64,000 nucleotides of DNA from Acidovorax sp. Lineage in GTDB: Bacteria; Pseudomonadota; Gammaproteobacteria; Burkholderiales; Burkholderiaceae_C. The position numbers and the translations under genes are program-made. Positions 7,375 through 17,030 of the stretch are shown piece after piece. Location: the NCBI GenBank assembly GCA_031277855.1, contig JAITLO010000029.1, positions 56,574 to 120,573 on the forward strand, in the 5' to 3' direction. The notes below the pieces were generated by a model. That model ran no database searches and was not told the DNA's origin. It saw only the letters and a list, made by a program, of their open reading frames with translations. Position 1 is the first letter of the stretch. Every line of letters begins with the position of its first letter.

Positions 7375-10300
7375 TTATTGCTTTAGGTGTTGTATGAATA
7401 TGCCGAAATCAGGAGATTCCAGTTTTCGGGCATACAGAATGAAGGCTTGCTCCCGCTCACCAATGGCTTGGTTGTAGGACAGCTGAATTTCCTGGGTCTT
7501 GCCCAGCAGCAGATCGCGCAGGCCTTCGGCGGCGGCTGCGCACCATTGGCCATCGTCCGCGCTTTTGTTGAGGAAGCAGGCATCCAGATAGTTTTCGCCT
7601 TGTCCTGTCTTCATGGCGAGAACAGGCTTGCCTTGCTGCTCAATGGCCGCGCTCCAGGTCTTGCTGATCAGTGCGACTGCGCCGTGTTCGTCCAGGACTG
7701 CGGTGTAGCCAGGTGCTGCATCCAAAATGCTTTGCAAATGGGTGGCCCTGCGCACCGAGGTCATGTCGATGAAGCTGATCACCAGCCCACGCCCGGCCGA
7801 GGATGGAATGCGGTAGGGCAGCATCTTGACCAGATAGCGGCGGCCTTCGGGTCCATTCACATCTTTTTCCGTCATCTGTCCCGAATCCAGGGCCTGCTGC
7901 AGGTCACGCATCAGATTGGGATAGTGCAGCACGTGGGACAGATCGCTTAAGGGGCGACCAATATCGCTGCTGCGCAGCTTGAAGATGTGGGTGGCGTCGG
8001 GGCTGAAGCGGGTGAGCTGCAGCTTGTCGTCCACAAACACCGTGCCAGAGGCGACGACACGGGCCAGATTGTCCAGATCGGCGTTGACCCGGTTGAGGAT
8101 CTCGATCTTTTCCTGGTACTCCGCATTGACGGTGTTGAGCTCTTCGTTGACCGACTGCAACTCCTCGTTGGAGCTTTGCAGCTCCTCGTTGGAGGCCATC
8201 ATTTCCTCGTTGGTGGCCTGCAGTTCCTCGTTGGAGGTTTCCAGCTCCTCAATCGTGGCTTGCAGGCTTTCGCGCGTGGCGGCCAGCTCGTGCTGCAGCA
8301 CTTCCATGCGTTCGGAGGTTTCTTGCTGCACATCCACGGTGGCCGTGGTGGATGGGGGGCTGGGGGGAAGCACCTCTTCGAACACCAGCAAGGTTTCATG
8401 GAATTCATTGTCCGAGCCCACTGGCCAGGCGCTCAAGCGCACACCACGGCGTGGCATGCGTTCGCCGGAATTGGGATCGAACTCATCGGCCTGCAGGTAG
8501 ACGATGTCGGATGAGGCGCTGGTGGATTCGCGGGCGGACTTGAACAGCAGTGCTGCGGCTACGGGCACCAGTTGCTTGGGCAGGATGCGGCTGATCTCCA
8601 GGCTGGCCTGGCCTTCACGCAGGCTCAGATAGCGGCTCACATCGCCATAGGAATGAATCAGCTCCTGGTGGGGGCCCACCAAAATGGCTGCAGGAGGTGC
8701 AAAGGCGCGCAGCAAGGTGTTGTAGCCGCGTTGCACCACGGTCTGGCTGTGCTGGGCAGCAAGGGGTTCGCTGCGCTTGCGCGGCGCAATATGCGCCGAA
8801 TAGGAGTTGGACATGCGGCTTTCGATTTCGAGCGGCAATAGGCTGGGGCGCAGTTTTTTCCAGATCTTCTGGCGTGCCGATATGGTTTGAAAGTCGCTTT
8901 GCAAAGGACCCAGAGATTCGCTGGAGCCCAGGAATAAAAAGCTATTGGGTGCCAGCGCATACTGCAAGCGGCGCAGCACACGCTGCTGTGCGTCGTTGCG
9001 GAAATAAATCAGCACGTTGCGGCAGGAGACCAAATCCATCTTGGTAAATGGTGGGTCGCTGAGCAGGTTGTGGCGTGCAAAGACGATGCACTGGCGCAAC
9101 TCGTTTTTGACCACGTATTGCGTGCCGCGCTTGGTGAAAAAGCGCTCCAGCTGTTCGCTGGAGACCTCGGCCATGATGGATTCCGGATAAATCCCGGCGC
9201 TGGCGGTGTCGATGTTCAGCTGCTCGACATCGGTGGCAAAAATCTTCAGTGCAGGCCAGCGTTTGGCCTGGTCGAAGGCCTCCAGAAACAGCATGGCGAT
9301 GGAGTAGGCCTCTTCGCCGGTAGAGACGCCGGCGCACCAGACACGGATACCCTCGCCGGTTTCCTTGCGCGAGAGAATGGCATCAACCACATGGTGCTTG
9401 ATGGTCTCGAAGGCCTCGGTGTCGCGAAAAAAGCTGGTCACCGGAATCAGTAGCTCGCGGCGCAGGGTCAGCAGCTCGGAGCGGTCTTCATTGAGTATGG
9501 CCAGGTAATCCTGCAAGGACTCAATCTGGCGCACGGCCATGCGGCGCTCAATGCGGCGGGTCACGGTGCCGGGCTTGTAGTCTTCGAAGTTGATGCCCCC
9601 GGCCTGTTGCAGCAGATGCAAAATGCCCGACATGGCTTCCTGCCCCTGGTCGGTGGCGGTAACCTTGTGGGGGTCGCGCATGGACACAGCGCTGGAAGCG
9701 GCACCCACATGGGCGGCGATGCGATCGGCCATTTGCTCGACCGGCAAGATGGCATCCACCAGGCCGGTGGAGATCACGCTGCGTGGCATGCCGTCGAATT
9801 TGGCGCTTTCCGGTTCCTGGGCAATCAGCACCCCACCGGCTTCATTGATAGCACCTGCACCACGCGTACCGTCCGATCCCGTGCCCGACAACACCACGGC
9901 CACGGACTTTTCCTTGAACTGCGAAGCCAGAGATTGAAAGAAAACATCAATGGGCAGGTTCAGCGCGCGCGGATGTTTGGGTGTCAGGCGAAAGTGCAGT
10001 CCGTCCAGGTGCATCATCGATCCCGGTGGGATCAGATAGACATGGTTGGCCTGAATTTCCATTCCATTGGTGATGGTGATCACCGGCATGCTGGTGTGCC
10101 GTGCCAGCAGGCTGTCCATCATGCTTTTGTGGTCGGGGGACAGATGCTGGATGACGACAAAGGCAGCACCGCTGTCAGCGGGCAAGGGGGAGAACAGTTT
10201 CTCCAAGGCATCCAGTCCACCGGCTGATGCGCCAATGGCCACCACATATTCGGGTTTGGTGGTGGGGCTGGTTTCTGGCTGGGGCTGGGTGGCGGAATCA

Positions 10301-10440
10301 GGCCATCGGGCAAGCCGCTGTGCGCATGGGGCGCCGAAGATGCGGGGTCTTGCGGTGGCACTGGATCGGTCATGGAAATCACGGACTCTCAGGGAAATGC
10401 GACGGCCAAGGCGCGTTGGCAGGGTGTATTTGGAAGGCAA
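7375..10440 (-). CDS. CheB-CheR-PAS chemotaxis-type fusion protein (N-terminus uncertain)
   Basis: About 1020 residues. CheB methylesterase domain near residues 66-250 with catalytic Ser (GASAGG), His (QHLSPDH) and Asp (GTGSDGTRGA); no response-regulator receiver domain. CheR methyltransferase at about 275-545 with SAM-site VWCAGVSTGEEAYSIAM and NVLIYF. A long coiled coil rich in SNEEL repeats (about 700-790) leads to a PAS-like region and a C-terminal extension. Such hybrids sit in two-component networks rather than classical chemotaxis operons. The open frame begins at a TTG with no ribosome-binding site, and its first ~55 residues are arginine-rich and atypical. A more natural start (ATG 10373, MTDPVPPQ) lies in another frame, so a one-base deletion just upstream of the CheB domain is likely. 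Confidence 0.88.
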   Translation of the reverse strand: MPSKYTLPTRLGRRISLRVRDFHDRSSATARPRIFGAPCAQRLARWPDSATQPQPETSPTTKPEYVVAIGASAGGLDALEKLFSPLPADSGAAFVVIQHLSPDHKSMMDSLLARHTSMPVITITNGMEIQANHVYLIPPGSMMHLDGLHFRLTPKHPRALNLPIDVFFQSLASQFKEKSVAVVLSGTGSDGTRGAGAINEAGGVLIAQEPESAKFDGMPRSVISTGLVDAILPVEQMADRIAAHVGAASSAVSMRDPHKVTATDQGQEAMSGILHLLQQAGGINFEDYKPGTVTRRIERRMAVRQIESLQDYLAILNEDRSELLTLRRELLIPVTSFFRDTEAFETIKHHVVDAILSRKETGEGIRVWCAGVSTGEEAYSIAMLFLEAFDQAKRWPALKIFATDVEQLNIDTASAGIYPESIMAEVSSEQLERFFTKRGTQYVVKNELRQCIVFARHNLLSDPPFTKMDLVSCRNVLIYFRNDAQQRVLRRLQYALAPNSFLFLGSSESLGPLQSDFQTISARQKIWKKLRPSLLPLEIESRMSNSYSAHIAPRKRSEPLAAQHSQTVVQRGYNTLLRAFAPPAAILVGPHQELIHSYGDVSRYLSLREGQASLEISRILPKQLVPVAAALLFKSARESTSASSDIVYLQADEFDPNSGERMPRRGVRLSAWPVGSDNEFHETLLVFEEVLPPSPPSTTATVDVQQETSERMEVLQHELAATRESLQATIEELETSNEELQATNEEMMASNEELQSSNEELQSVNEELNTVNAEYQEKIEILNRVNADLDNLARVVASGTVFVDDKLQLTRFSPDATHIFKLRSSDIGRPLSDLSHVLHYPNLMRDLQQALDSGQMTEKDVNGPEGRRYLVKMLPYRIPSSAGRGLVISFIDMTSVRRATHLQSILDAAPGYTAVLDEHGAVALISKTWSAAIEQQGKPVLAMKTGQGENYLDACFLNKSADDGQWCAAAAEGLRDLLLGKTQEIQLSYNQAIGEREQAFILYARKLESPDFGIFIQHLKQ

Positions 10441-10794
10441 GGAGCAGCGCCCCGGCTTGGCTGGCCGATAAAGTCAAATACCGTTTGTCGGATACAAATA
10501 TAACGTAGCCTTTGTTCACCCTCGGGGCTGGGGCGGCTAAATGTAACTATCGTGTATCGTGAAAACCACTTTTAGGGCTTTCATGGATGGGCTGGTTTTT
10601 TTCCTGCATGAGTGCAGGTTTTTGTCCTACCCAGACAAGGCGTGGGTGACGTCGCTGGTCATGGCGTTTTGAAGGTAATCCTTCAAAAAACAGAGCAACT
10701 TCTGTTGGTCCACGCTGTGTCTTGTGGCAAAAAAGCTTGGTAAACCTGCAGCAGCGCGCATGGGCTGCTACAGATTTTTGGGTGTTGCCAGGTC
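10441..10794. other. Intergenic region between tolA and the CheB-CheR fusion gene
   Basis: No credible gene. It contains a perfect hairpin with a plus-strand T-run at 10603-10623 and probably the minus-strand promoter of the CheB-CheR gene at its low-coordinate end. Downstream of tolA on the minus strand, AGCAGC/GCTGCT arms near 10760 could form a weak hairpin, followed after some bases by a T-run. Confidence 0.5.
10603..10623 (+). terminator. Rho-independent terminator-like hairpin on the plus strand
   Basis: CCTGCA-TGAG-TGCAGG is followed directly by TTTTTG. The orientation is odd because both neighbouring genes are on the minus strand; it could end antisense transcription or an unseen small plus-strand RNA. 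Confidence 0.5.
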
Positions 10795-11907
10795 TCAGTC
10801 CTGTGGACGGAAGCCAATCACCAGCGTGGAGGGCACGCGGCCATCCACATCCTTGGGCAGGGTTTCGGTCTTGTGCAGGGCACGCACCACGGCGTCGTCC
10901 CAGGCCTTGTTGCCGCTGGACTTGGTCAGGCGCACGCTGGTGATGTCGCCGCCGGGCGCGGTGCGCACCTCCACCTCGGCGCGCGGGTTGCCGCTGATGG
11001 CATCGGGGTAGACGATGTTGGGCTTGACCTTGGCTGCCACCTTGGCGCCATAGCCGGCCGAGGGGCCGCTGCCACCACCAGAGCCCGTGCCTGCGCCCGC
11101 GCCGCTGCCGCCGCCCTTGCCGGCGTTGGGGCCGCTGCTGCGTTCGGCCGAGCCGCTGCCGCCCGAGCCTGCAAGGCCTGCCATGCGGCGCAGATTGTCC
11201 TGGCGCATCTTCTCGGCAGCGGCTGCGTCCTTGGCGTCCTGCTCTTTTTTCTTCTTCTCGTCGGCGGCTTTTTTCAGGGCCTCGGCCTTGTCTTTTTTGG
11301 CTTGCTCGGCCTTGTCGGCTTTTTCCTTTTCCAGGCGCTCCTTGCGCTCCTGCTCGGCTTTTTCCTTCTTCTCTTTTTCTTTTTGTAGCTTGGCTTGTTC
11401 GGCCTTGTCGGCTTTTTCTTTTTCCAGGCGGTCCTTGCGCTCTTGCTCGGCTTTTTCCTTCTTCTCTTTTTCTTTTTGCTGCTTGGCCTGTTCAGCCTTG
11501 TCCGCCTTTTCCTTGGCCAGGCGTTCTTCCAGCTCGTGCTTGGCCTTCAGCTCCTGCTGGCGCTTTTTCTCCAAGGCCAGCTCTGCCTCATGGGCTTGCT
11601 GGGCGGCCTGCAATTGCTGGGGTGTGGGTTGGGGCGGGGTGACCACGGGCTCGGGTTCCGGCTCTGGCTTGGCAGGTTCCGGCTCGGGCTGGGGTTCGGG
11701 TATGGGCGCGCGCGGGGCGGCTTGGGTGGGCAGCTCGGACCAGAGCTCGGCCTCCACGGCGGCCTCGTCCACGGCCTTGGGGGGGCGCACCGTCCACAGC
11801 AGCGCCACCAGCAGCAAAATATGCGCCGCCAGCGCCCACAGCCAGGCACGCAGGTACTTGGAAGGGCGGGGCGGGGCAAACAGGTCGTGGTCGTGGCGGG
11901 TGGACAT
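10795..11907 (-). CDS. tolA: Tol-Pal cell envelope protein TolA
   Basis: 370 residues. One N-terminal membrane anchor (about 21-40, WALAAHILLLVALLW), a Pro/Glu-rich linker (60-95), a long Lys/Glu/Ala helical domain II (about 100-240), a Gly/Ser-rich hinge and a C-terminal TonB-like domain III (NIVYPDAISGNPRAEVEV to VIGFRPQD). TolA bridges inner-membrane TolQR to Pal at the outer membrane and is needed for septal outer-membrane constriction. Domain II holds a 31-residue repeat (KEKADKAEQAK...) present twice in full plus an 11-residue third start. It lies 63 bases after tolR; tolB and pal do not follow. Confidence 0.9.
   Translation of the reverse strand: MSTRHDHDLFAPPRPSKYLRAWLWALAAHILLLVALLWTVRPPKAVDEAAVEAELWSELPTQAAPRAPIPEPQPEPEPAKPEPEPEPVVTPPQPTPQQLQAAQQAHEAELALEKKRQQELKAKHELEERLAKEKADKAEQAKQQKEKEKKEKAEQERKDRLEKEKADKAEQAKLQKEKEKKEKAEQERKERLEKEKADKAEQAKKDKAEALKKAADEKKKKEQDAKDAAAAEKMRQDNLRRMAGLAGSGGSGSAERSSGPNAGKGGGSGAGAGTGSGGGSGPSAGYGAKVAAKVKPNIVYPDAISGNPRAEVEVRTAPGGDITSVRLTKSSGNKAWDDAVVRALHKTETLPKDVDGRVPSTLVIGFRPQD
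11296..11514 (-). repeat. 93-bp in-frame tandem repeat in tolA domain II
   Basis: The unit beginning KEKADKAEQAK starts at residues 132, 163 and 194 of TolA, a spacing of 31 residues (93 bp). The first two copies are nearly identical over the whole unit and the third is cut after 11 residues. Being in frame, gain or loss of a unit would lengthen or shorten the helical rod. Confidence 0.85.
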
Positions 11908-11970
11908 GGAATCGGTGGCGGTGCTAGTGGTTGCGGGCCTGCATGGCGTGTGGCAATACAGGCCCGGGGG

Positions 11971-12402
<432 letters not shown>

Positions 12403-12415
12403 CGGTGGCTCCTGC

Positions 12416-13120
12416 TCAGTGGCCGGAGGCGGTGCTGCTGCCCACGCCGCTCACATTGCGCTGCAGGATGTTGGAGAACTCTTCGATAAAGGTTTCCTGC
12501 TGGCTGGCGATGCGGTCAATCTTGTGGGCGTAGCGGTTGTAGGCCGTCACTGCGGGGATGGCGGCAAACAGGCCCATGGCCGTGGCCACCAGGGCTTCGG
12601 CAATGCCGGGGGCCACGGTGGCCAGGGTGATTTGCTCCATATTGGCAAAGCCGGTGAAGGCGTGCATCACGCCCCACACGGTGCCGAACAGGCCCACATA
12701 GGGCGCCACCGAGCCCACGGTGCCCAGAAAGGGCAGGCCGGATTCGACCTCGTCCATCTCACGCTGGAAGCTGGCGCGCATGGCGCGGCGTGTGCCGTCC
12801 ATCAGGGTGTCGGCATTGGTGATGCGGCGCTCGCGCAGCTTTTGGTATTCGCGCATGCCGCTGGCAAAAACGCGTTCCATGGGGCCGCCGGTCTTGGCGT
12901 TGCGCGAGGCGCTGAGGTAGAGGTCGTTCAGGCTGGTGCCGGACCAGAAATCCTGCTCGAAGCTCTCGTTTTGTGCGCGCGCCTTGTTCAGCGTCTGCAT
13001 TTTGCGAAAGATCATGGCCCAGCTGGCCACGGAGGCCACCACCAGAATCAGCATGACGAGTTGAACCACCCAGCTGGCTTGCAGCACCAGGTGGAGGATG
13101 GACATATCTTGGTTGTTCAT
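12416..13120 (-). CDS. tolQ: TolQ, MotA/TolQ/ExbB family motor subunit
   Basis: 234 residues. Three membrane helices: one near residues 14-35 (ASWVVQLVMLILVVASVASW), and two after a large cytoplasmic loop, near 135-165 (LPFLGTVGSVAPYVGLFGTVWGVMHAF) and 175-200 (ATVAPGIAEALVATAMGLFAAIPAV), quoted partly. The GTVWGVMHAF and GIAEALVATAMGL motifs define the family. The ATG overlaps the ybgC stop as ATGA. Works with TolR as the proton channel energising TolA. Confidence 0.95.
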   Translation of the reverse strand: MNNQDMSILHLVLQASWVVQLVMLILVVASVASWAMIFRKMQTLNKARAQNESFEQDFWSGTSLNDLYLSASRNAKTGGPMERVFASGMREYQKLRERRITNADTLMDGTRRAMRASFQREMDEVESGLPFLGTVGSVAPYVGLFGTVWGVMHAFTGFANMEQITLATVAPGIAEALVATAMGLFAAIPAVTAYNRYAHKIDRIASQQETFIEEFSNILQRNVSGVGSSTASGH

Positions 13121-13548
13121 GAAAGTTGTTCCAGGATGCTGGCGGGAATACGGGCAGGGCGCATGCTGGTCGCATCCACCCAGCCAATGCGGATGGCGCC
13201 TTCACTTAACAGCTGGGGCTGGCCATCGGATGACATGGAGTCTTGTAACAAAGCTTGTTGGGCAATGGTGATGGATGCACGGCCTGCCGATTGCAGCCGG
13301 GCCGTGACCCAGAGCAAATCGTCAAGCCGGGCCGGGGCCTGGTAGTCCACCGCAGCATGGCTTACGACAAAAATGCCGCCGGTTTGTTCCCGTAGTTTTT
13401 GCTGCTCAATGCCCAGGGCGCGCAACCACTCGGTGCGTGCGCGTTCGTAGAAATGCAGCATCTTGCTGGGGTGGACCAGGCCGCGGCCGTCGGTGTCCTC
13501 CCAGTAGATGCGCAGCGGAAAGCGAAAGTCGGAGGTGTGCATCGGCAT
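13117..13548 (-). CDS. ybgC: Tol-Pal-associated acyl-CoA thioesterase YbgC
   Basis: 143 residues, single hotdog fold. YWEDTDGRGLVHPSKMLHF is the 4-hydroxybenzoyl-CoA thioesterase family motif with the catalytic Asp in EDTD. I place the start at ATG 13548, which overlaps the aminotransferase stop as TGATG; the longer open frame upstream is a shadow of that gene. First gene of the conserved ybgC-tolQRA string; it hydrolyses short or acyl-ACP/CoA thioesters near the membrane, with its link to Tol function still unclear in the literature. Confidence 0.93.
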   Translation of the reverse strand: MPMHTSDFRFPLRIYWEDTDGRGLVHPSKMLHFYERARTEWLRALGIEQQKLREQTGGIFVVSHAAVDYQAPARLDDLLWVTARLQSAGRASITIAQQALLQDSMSSDGQPQLLSEGAIRIGWVDATSMRPARIPASILEQLS

Positions 13549-14744
13549 CAGGCCAGCAGGGCTTCCATGCGGGCCACGGCTTCTTGCAGCTGGGCCATGG
13601 AATTCGCCGTGGAAAAGCGGATGTGGCGCGCAGTGTCGGCCGTGCCAAAGTCGCGGCCCGGGGTGGCGGCAATATGGGCTTGCTGCAGGAGCGCATGGGC
13701 AAAGTCCCAGCTGCAGTTGCTGCCGGGTGCCACGTCCAGCTTGTGGGCCACGGCGCTGCAATCGGCCCAGGCGTAGAAGGCGCCGTCGGGCATCACCGGC
13801 ACGGACAGGCCCAGGCGGTTGAGCGCGGGCAGAAAGTAGTCGCGTCTGGCCTTGAATTCGGCGCGGCGGCGTTCGAACTCGGCAATGCTTTCGGGCGCAA
13901 AACAGGCCAGGGCCGCATGCTGGGAGATGGTGGAGGCGCAGATGAACAGGTTTTGCGCCAGGCGCTCCACCACCGGCACCATGGCATCGGGCACCACCAT
14001 CCAGCCCAGGCGCCAGCCCGTCATATTGAAGTATTTGCTGAAGCTGTTGATGCTGATGATGCTGTCATCGATCGCTAGCGCAGTCTGTCCAAAGGCCTCG
14101 TCGTAGGACAAGCCCAGGTAGATTTCATCGACGATGGTGATGCCGCCCTTGGCCTTGACCACTTCATGGATGCGGCGCAGCTCGGCCGGTGCAATCGAAG
14201 TGCCTGTGGGGTTGGAAGGCGAGGCCAGCAGCACGCCACGGGTTTGCTTGCCCCAATGGGCTTGTACCTGGGCCGCGCTGAGCTGGAAGCGATCGGCAGC
14301 GCCGGAGGGAATCAGCTTGGCCATGCCCTCGGCCGCGCTGACAAAGTGGCGGTTGCAAGGGTAGCTGGGGTCGGGCATCAGGATTTCGTCGCCGGCCTCG
14401 ATCAGGGCCAGGCAGGCCAGTTGCAGCGCGGCGCTGGCACCGGCCGTGACCACGATGCGGCGCGCCGGCACGTCCACGCCAAAGCGGCTGGCATACCAGC
14501 CGCTGATGGCCTCGCGCAGCGGCTCCAGCCCCAGGGCATTGGTGTATTGCGTGGCGCCACCGGAGATGGCGCGCGCGGCGGCCTCTTGCACCAGCGGGGG
14601 GGCGGTGAAGTCGGGCTCGCCGATATTCAGAAAGATGACGGGGCGGTCGGTATGGGCCACCTCGCGGGCCAATGCCTGGGCGGCCTTGGCCACCTCCATC
14701 ACATAAAACGGTTCTATGCGTTGTGCGCGCGTGGAAAACTGCAT
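13548..14744 (-). CDS. Class I/II pyridoxal-phosphate aminotransferase
   Basis: 398 residues. Fold-type I features: NIGEPDFTAPPLV near the start, TAGASAALQLA for phosphate binding, SPSNPTGT, DEIYLGLSYDE with the PLP-contacting Asp and Tyr, the Schiff-base lysine in SFSKYFNMTGWRLGW, and the carboxylate-binding Arg in HIRFS near the end. Closest in style to aspartate/alanine-type (AspC/YfdZ-like) enzymes; exact amino donor not determined. Its stop overlaps the ybgC start, so it heads the tol transcript. Confidence 0.9.
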   Translation of the reverse strand: MQFSTRAQRIEPFYVMEVAKAAQALAREVAHTDRPVIFLNIGEPDFTAPPLVQEAAARAISGGATQYTNALGLEPLREAISGWYASRFGVDVPARRIVVTAGASAALQLACLALIEAGDEILMPDPSYPCNRHFVSAAEGMAKLIPSGAADRFQLSAAQVQAHWGKQTRGVLLASPSNPTGTSIAPAELRRIHEVVKAKGGITIVDEIYLGLSYDEAFGQTALAIDDSIISINSFSKYFNMTGWRLGWMVVPDAMVPVVERLAQNLFICASTISQHAALACFAPESIAEFERRRAEFKARRDYFLPALNRLGLSVPVMPDGAFYAWADCSAVAHKLDVAPGSNCSWDFAHALLQQAHIAATPGRDFGTADTARHIRFSTANSMAQLQEAVARMEALLA

Positions 14745-14848
14745 GGATTCTTCAAGAGGCGGTGGGGCCGCAGGTAAACAAGAGATGACGGGCGCCGACC
14801 GGGGGGAGGCCAGTCTCGCCCCGTGGGGCTGGGCGCCAGTCCCGCAAG

Positions 14849-14880
14849 AAAAAAGGCAGCGTTCCGAGGAAGGCTGCCTG
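14849..14880 (-). terminator. Rho-independent terminator after nusB
   Basis: On the minus strand GGCAGCC and GCTGCC arms, separated by an 11-base loop, are followed by six T residues, 12 bases beyond the nusB stop. It closes the ribBA-ribH-nusB transcript and isolates it from the aminotransferase-tol operon. Confidence 0.85.
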
Positions 14881-14891
14881 GGAGGCGGGGC

Positions 14892-15434
14892 TCAGTCCTG
14901 TGCAGGCTTGCCAGCCTTGTCGGCGGCCACTTCCTGCGGGCGCAGTGTCGGGGCCAGAGCGTGGAGCACACCGTTGACATATTTGTGGCCGTCGGTGCCG
15001 CCAAATTCCTTGGCCAGCTCGATGCTCTCGTTGAGCACCACGCGCCAGGGCACGTCGGCACAGTGCAGAAACTCGTAGGCGCCAATCCACATGCAGGCAT
15101 GCTCGATGGGCGAGAGCTCGCCCAGGCGGCGGTCCAGCTGCGGGGCGATCAGGGCATCCAGGTCTTCGGCCGTGGTGATGCAGCCGTGCAGCAGCGCGTC
15201 GTAATGGGCCGCGTCGCATTTGTGAAAGCCAGCCAGATCGCGCGTGAACATGTCGATGGCCGTGGCGTCATTGCCACCCACCAGATGCTGGTAGAGCGCC
15301 TGCAGCGCGAATTCACGCGAGCGGCTGCGGGTGGACTTGGAGGCTGCCTTGCGCACGCCGGTGCTGGTCAGTCCCTTGCGGCTTTGGCGGGGTGGGCGGC
15401 TTTTGGCCGGTGTGGATGGGGTGTCGTCGCTCAT
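14892..15434 (-). CDS. nusB: Transcription antitermination factor NusB
   Basis: 180 residues, with a basic 35-residue N-terminal extension ([12 protein letters not shown]...) before the core. Core motifs: [30 protein letters not shown] and [26 protein letters not shown] (quoted in part) are canonical NusB helices. It binds boxA RNA with NusE/S10 in rRNA antitermination. It starts 3 bases after ribH ends, the usual ribH-nusB pairing. Confidence 0.96.
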   Translation of the reverse strand: MSDDTPSTPAKSRPPRQSRKGLTSTGVRKAASKSTRSRSREFALQALYQHLVGGNDATAIDMFTRDLAGFHKCDAAHYDALLHGCITTAEDLDALIAPQLDRRLGELSPIEHACMWIGAYEFLHCADVPWRVVLNESIELAKEFGGTDGHKYVNGVLHALAPTLRPQEVAADKAGKPAQD

Positions 15435-15437
15435 GGC

Positions 15438-15902
15438 TTATTTCAGGGTGCGGAGCAGGCAGGCCATCTCGACGGCGACGCGGGCAGCGTCAGCGCCTTT
15501 TTCGGTCTGGCGGGCAATGGCCTGCTCCAGGTTCTCGGTGGTGATGATCGCGTTGGCGATCGGCAGCTGGTGGTCCAGGCTCAGGCGGGTCACGCCGGCC
15601 CCCGATTCATTGGCCACCAGCTCAAAGTGATAGGTTTCGCCGCGGATGATGCAGCCCAGGGCCACCAGGGCGTCATAGCCGCCGCGGCGGGCCATGGCTT
15701 GCAGGGCCACCGGCACTTCCAGTGCGCCGGGCACCAGCACATGGTCTATGGACTCGGCCGCCACGCCCAGCTCCAGCAGGGTCTGGGTGCAGGCTTCATT
15801 CAATGCATTGGTAATGCTTTCGTTCCAGCGTGCCTGGACGATGCCTATGCGCAGACCCTGGCCGTTCAGTTCGGTGGCATTGCCTTTTTCAGCGTGCAGC
15901 AT
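15438..15902 (-). CDS. ribH: 6,7-dimethyl-8-ribityllumazine synthase
   Basis: 154 residues. Lumazine synthase motifs: [42 protein letters not shown] with the catalytic His, and [15 protein letters not shown]. It condenses the RibB product with the pyrimidine from the RibD pathway to make the riboflavin precursor, usually as an icosahedral or pentameric complex. Six bases after ribBA. Confidence 0.97.
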   Translation of the reverse strand: MLHAEKGNATELNGQGLRIGIVQARWNESITNALNEACTQTLLELGVAAESIDHVLVPGALEVPVALQAMARRGGYDALVALGCIIRGETYHFELVANESGAGVTRLSLDHQLPIANAIITTENLEQAIARQTEKGADAARVAVEMACLLRTLK

Positions 15903-15908
15903 GGGGCT

Positions 15909-17030
15909 TTATTCCTTGGTGATGTATCCGGTGATTTCCAGGCCGTAACCGGCCATGCTGGGCATGCGGCGGGGCTGGCCCAGCAGCTTCATTTTGTGCA
16001 CACCCACTTCGCGCAGGATTTGGGCGCCCACGCCGTAGGTGCGCAGGTCCATGCGGCCGCGCTCGGGCGCCTGGGCGGAACGGGCCTTGCCTTCAAATTG
16101 CTCCAGCAACTGGGCGGCGCTTTCGCCGCAGTTCAGCAGCACGGCCACACCCTGGCCTTGCTGCTCCAGATAGCGCAGACTGCTGTCCAGACACCAGGAG
16201 TGGGTGGCGCGGTGGATCTCCAGTGCGTCCAGCACCGACAGCGGCTCGTGCACGCGCACCGGCACTTCGTCGGCGGCGCTCCAGCTGCCCTTGACCAGGG
16301 CCAGGTGCACGGCGTGGCTGGGCTTGTCGCGGAAGGCGTGGCAGATGAATTCGCCGTAGGGCGTTTGCATGGGGCGGCTGCCCACCTGCTCCAGCAGCGA
16401 CTCGGTGCGGCTGCGGTACTGGATGAGGTCGGCAATGGTGCCGATTTTGATGCCATGCTCGGCAGCAAACAGCTGCAGATCGGGCAGACGGGCCATGGTG
16501 CCGTCGTCTTTCATGATCTCGCAGATCACGGCAGAGGGGCTGCAGCCCGCCAAGCCGGCCAGGTCGCAGCCAGCCTCGGTGTGGCCGGCGCGAATCAGCA
16601 CGCCACCGTCCACCGCCTGCAGCGGGAAGATATGACCGGGCTGGACCAGGTCGGAGGGCTTGGCATTCCTGGCCACGGCGGCCTGCACGGTGCGGGCACG
16701 GTCGGCGGCGGAGATGCCGGTGGTCACGCCTTCGGCGGCCTCGATGGAGACGGTAAAGGCCGTGCTGTACACCGTGCCGTTGCGCGCCGCCATGGGGGGC
16801 AGCTGAAGGTATTCGCAGCGCTCGCGGGTCAGCGTCAGGCAGATCAGGCCCCGGCCGAACTTGGCCATGAAGTTGATGGCTTCGGGCGTGACATGGTCGG
16901 AGGCCAGCACGAGGTCGCCCTCGTTTTCACGGTCTTCCTCGTCGACCAGAATGACCATGCGACCGGCACGCATTTCGGCCACGATGTCTTCCACGGGCGA
17001 AATGGGTACGGGATTCAGGGGGGAATTCAT
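15909..17030 (-). CDS. ribBA: 3,4-dihydroxy-2-butanone-4-phosphate synthase with decayed GTP cyclohydrolase II-like domain
   Basis: 373 residues from ATG 17030, which has AAGGAAA nine bases upstream; the frame runs further but without a start site. Residues ~12-205 are Rib[17 protein letters not shown] with the acidic metal site, [16 protein letters not shown] and [15 protein letters not shown]. The C-terminal ~150 residues align in layout with RibA ([22 protein letters not shown]) but lack the zinc cysteines and the DVFGSLRCDCG segment of active GTP cyclohydrolase II. It therefore probably supplies only the RibB reaction, with a true ribA elsewhere. No FMN riboswitch is recognisable in the 200 bases upstream. 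Confidence 0.93.
   Translation of the reverse strand: MNSPLNPVPISPVEDIVAEMRAGRMVILVDEEDRENEGDLVLASDHVTPEAINFMAKFGRGLICLTLTRERCEYLQLPPMAARNGTVYSTAFTVSIEAAEGVTTGISAADRARTVQAAVARNAKPSDLVQPGHIFPLQAVDGGVLIRAGHTEAGCDLAGLAGCSPSAVICEIMKDDGTMARLPDLQLFAAEHGIKIGTIADLIQYRSRTESLLEQVGSRPMQTPYGEFICHAFRDKPSHAVHLALVKGSWSAADEVPVRVHEPLSVLDALEIHRATHSWCLDSSLRYLEQQGQGVAVLLNCGESAAQLLEQFEGKARSAQAPERGRMDLRTYGVGAQILREVGVHKMKLLGQPRRMPSMAGYGLEITGYITKE

Noticed and set aside
10464..10471. GCCGATAA, the sigma-28 (flagellar) -10 consensus
   Set aside because: No TAAA-like -35 at the right distance, and it points away from the CheB-CheR gene; treated as chance.
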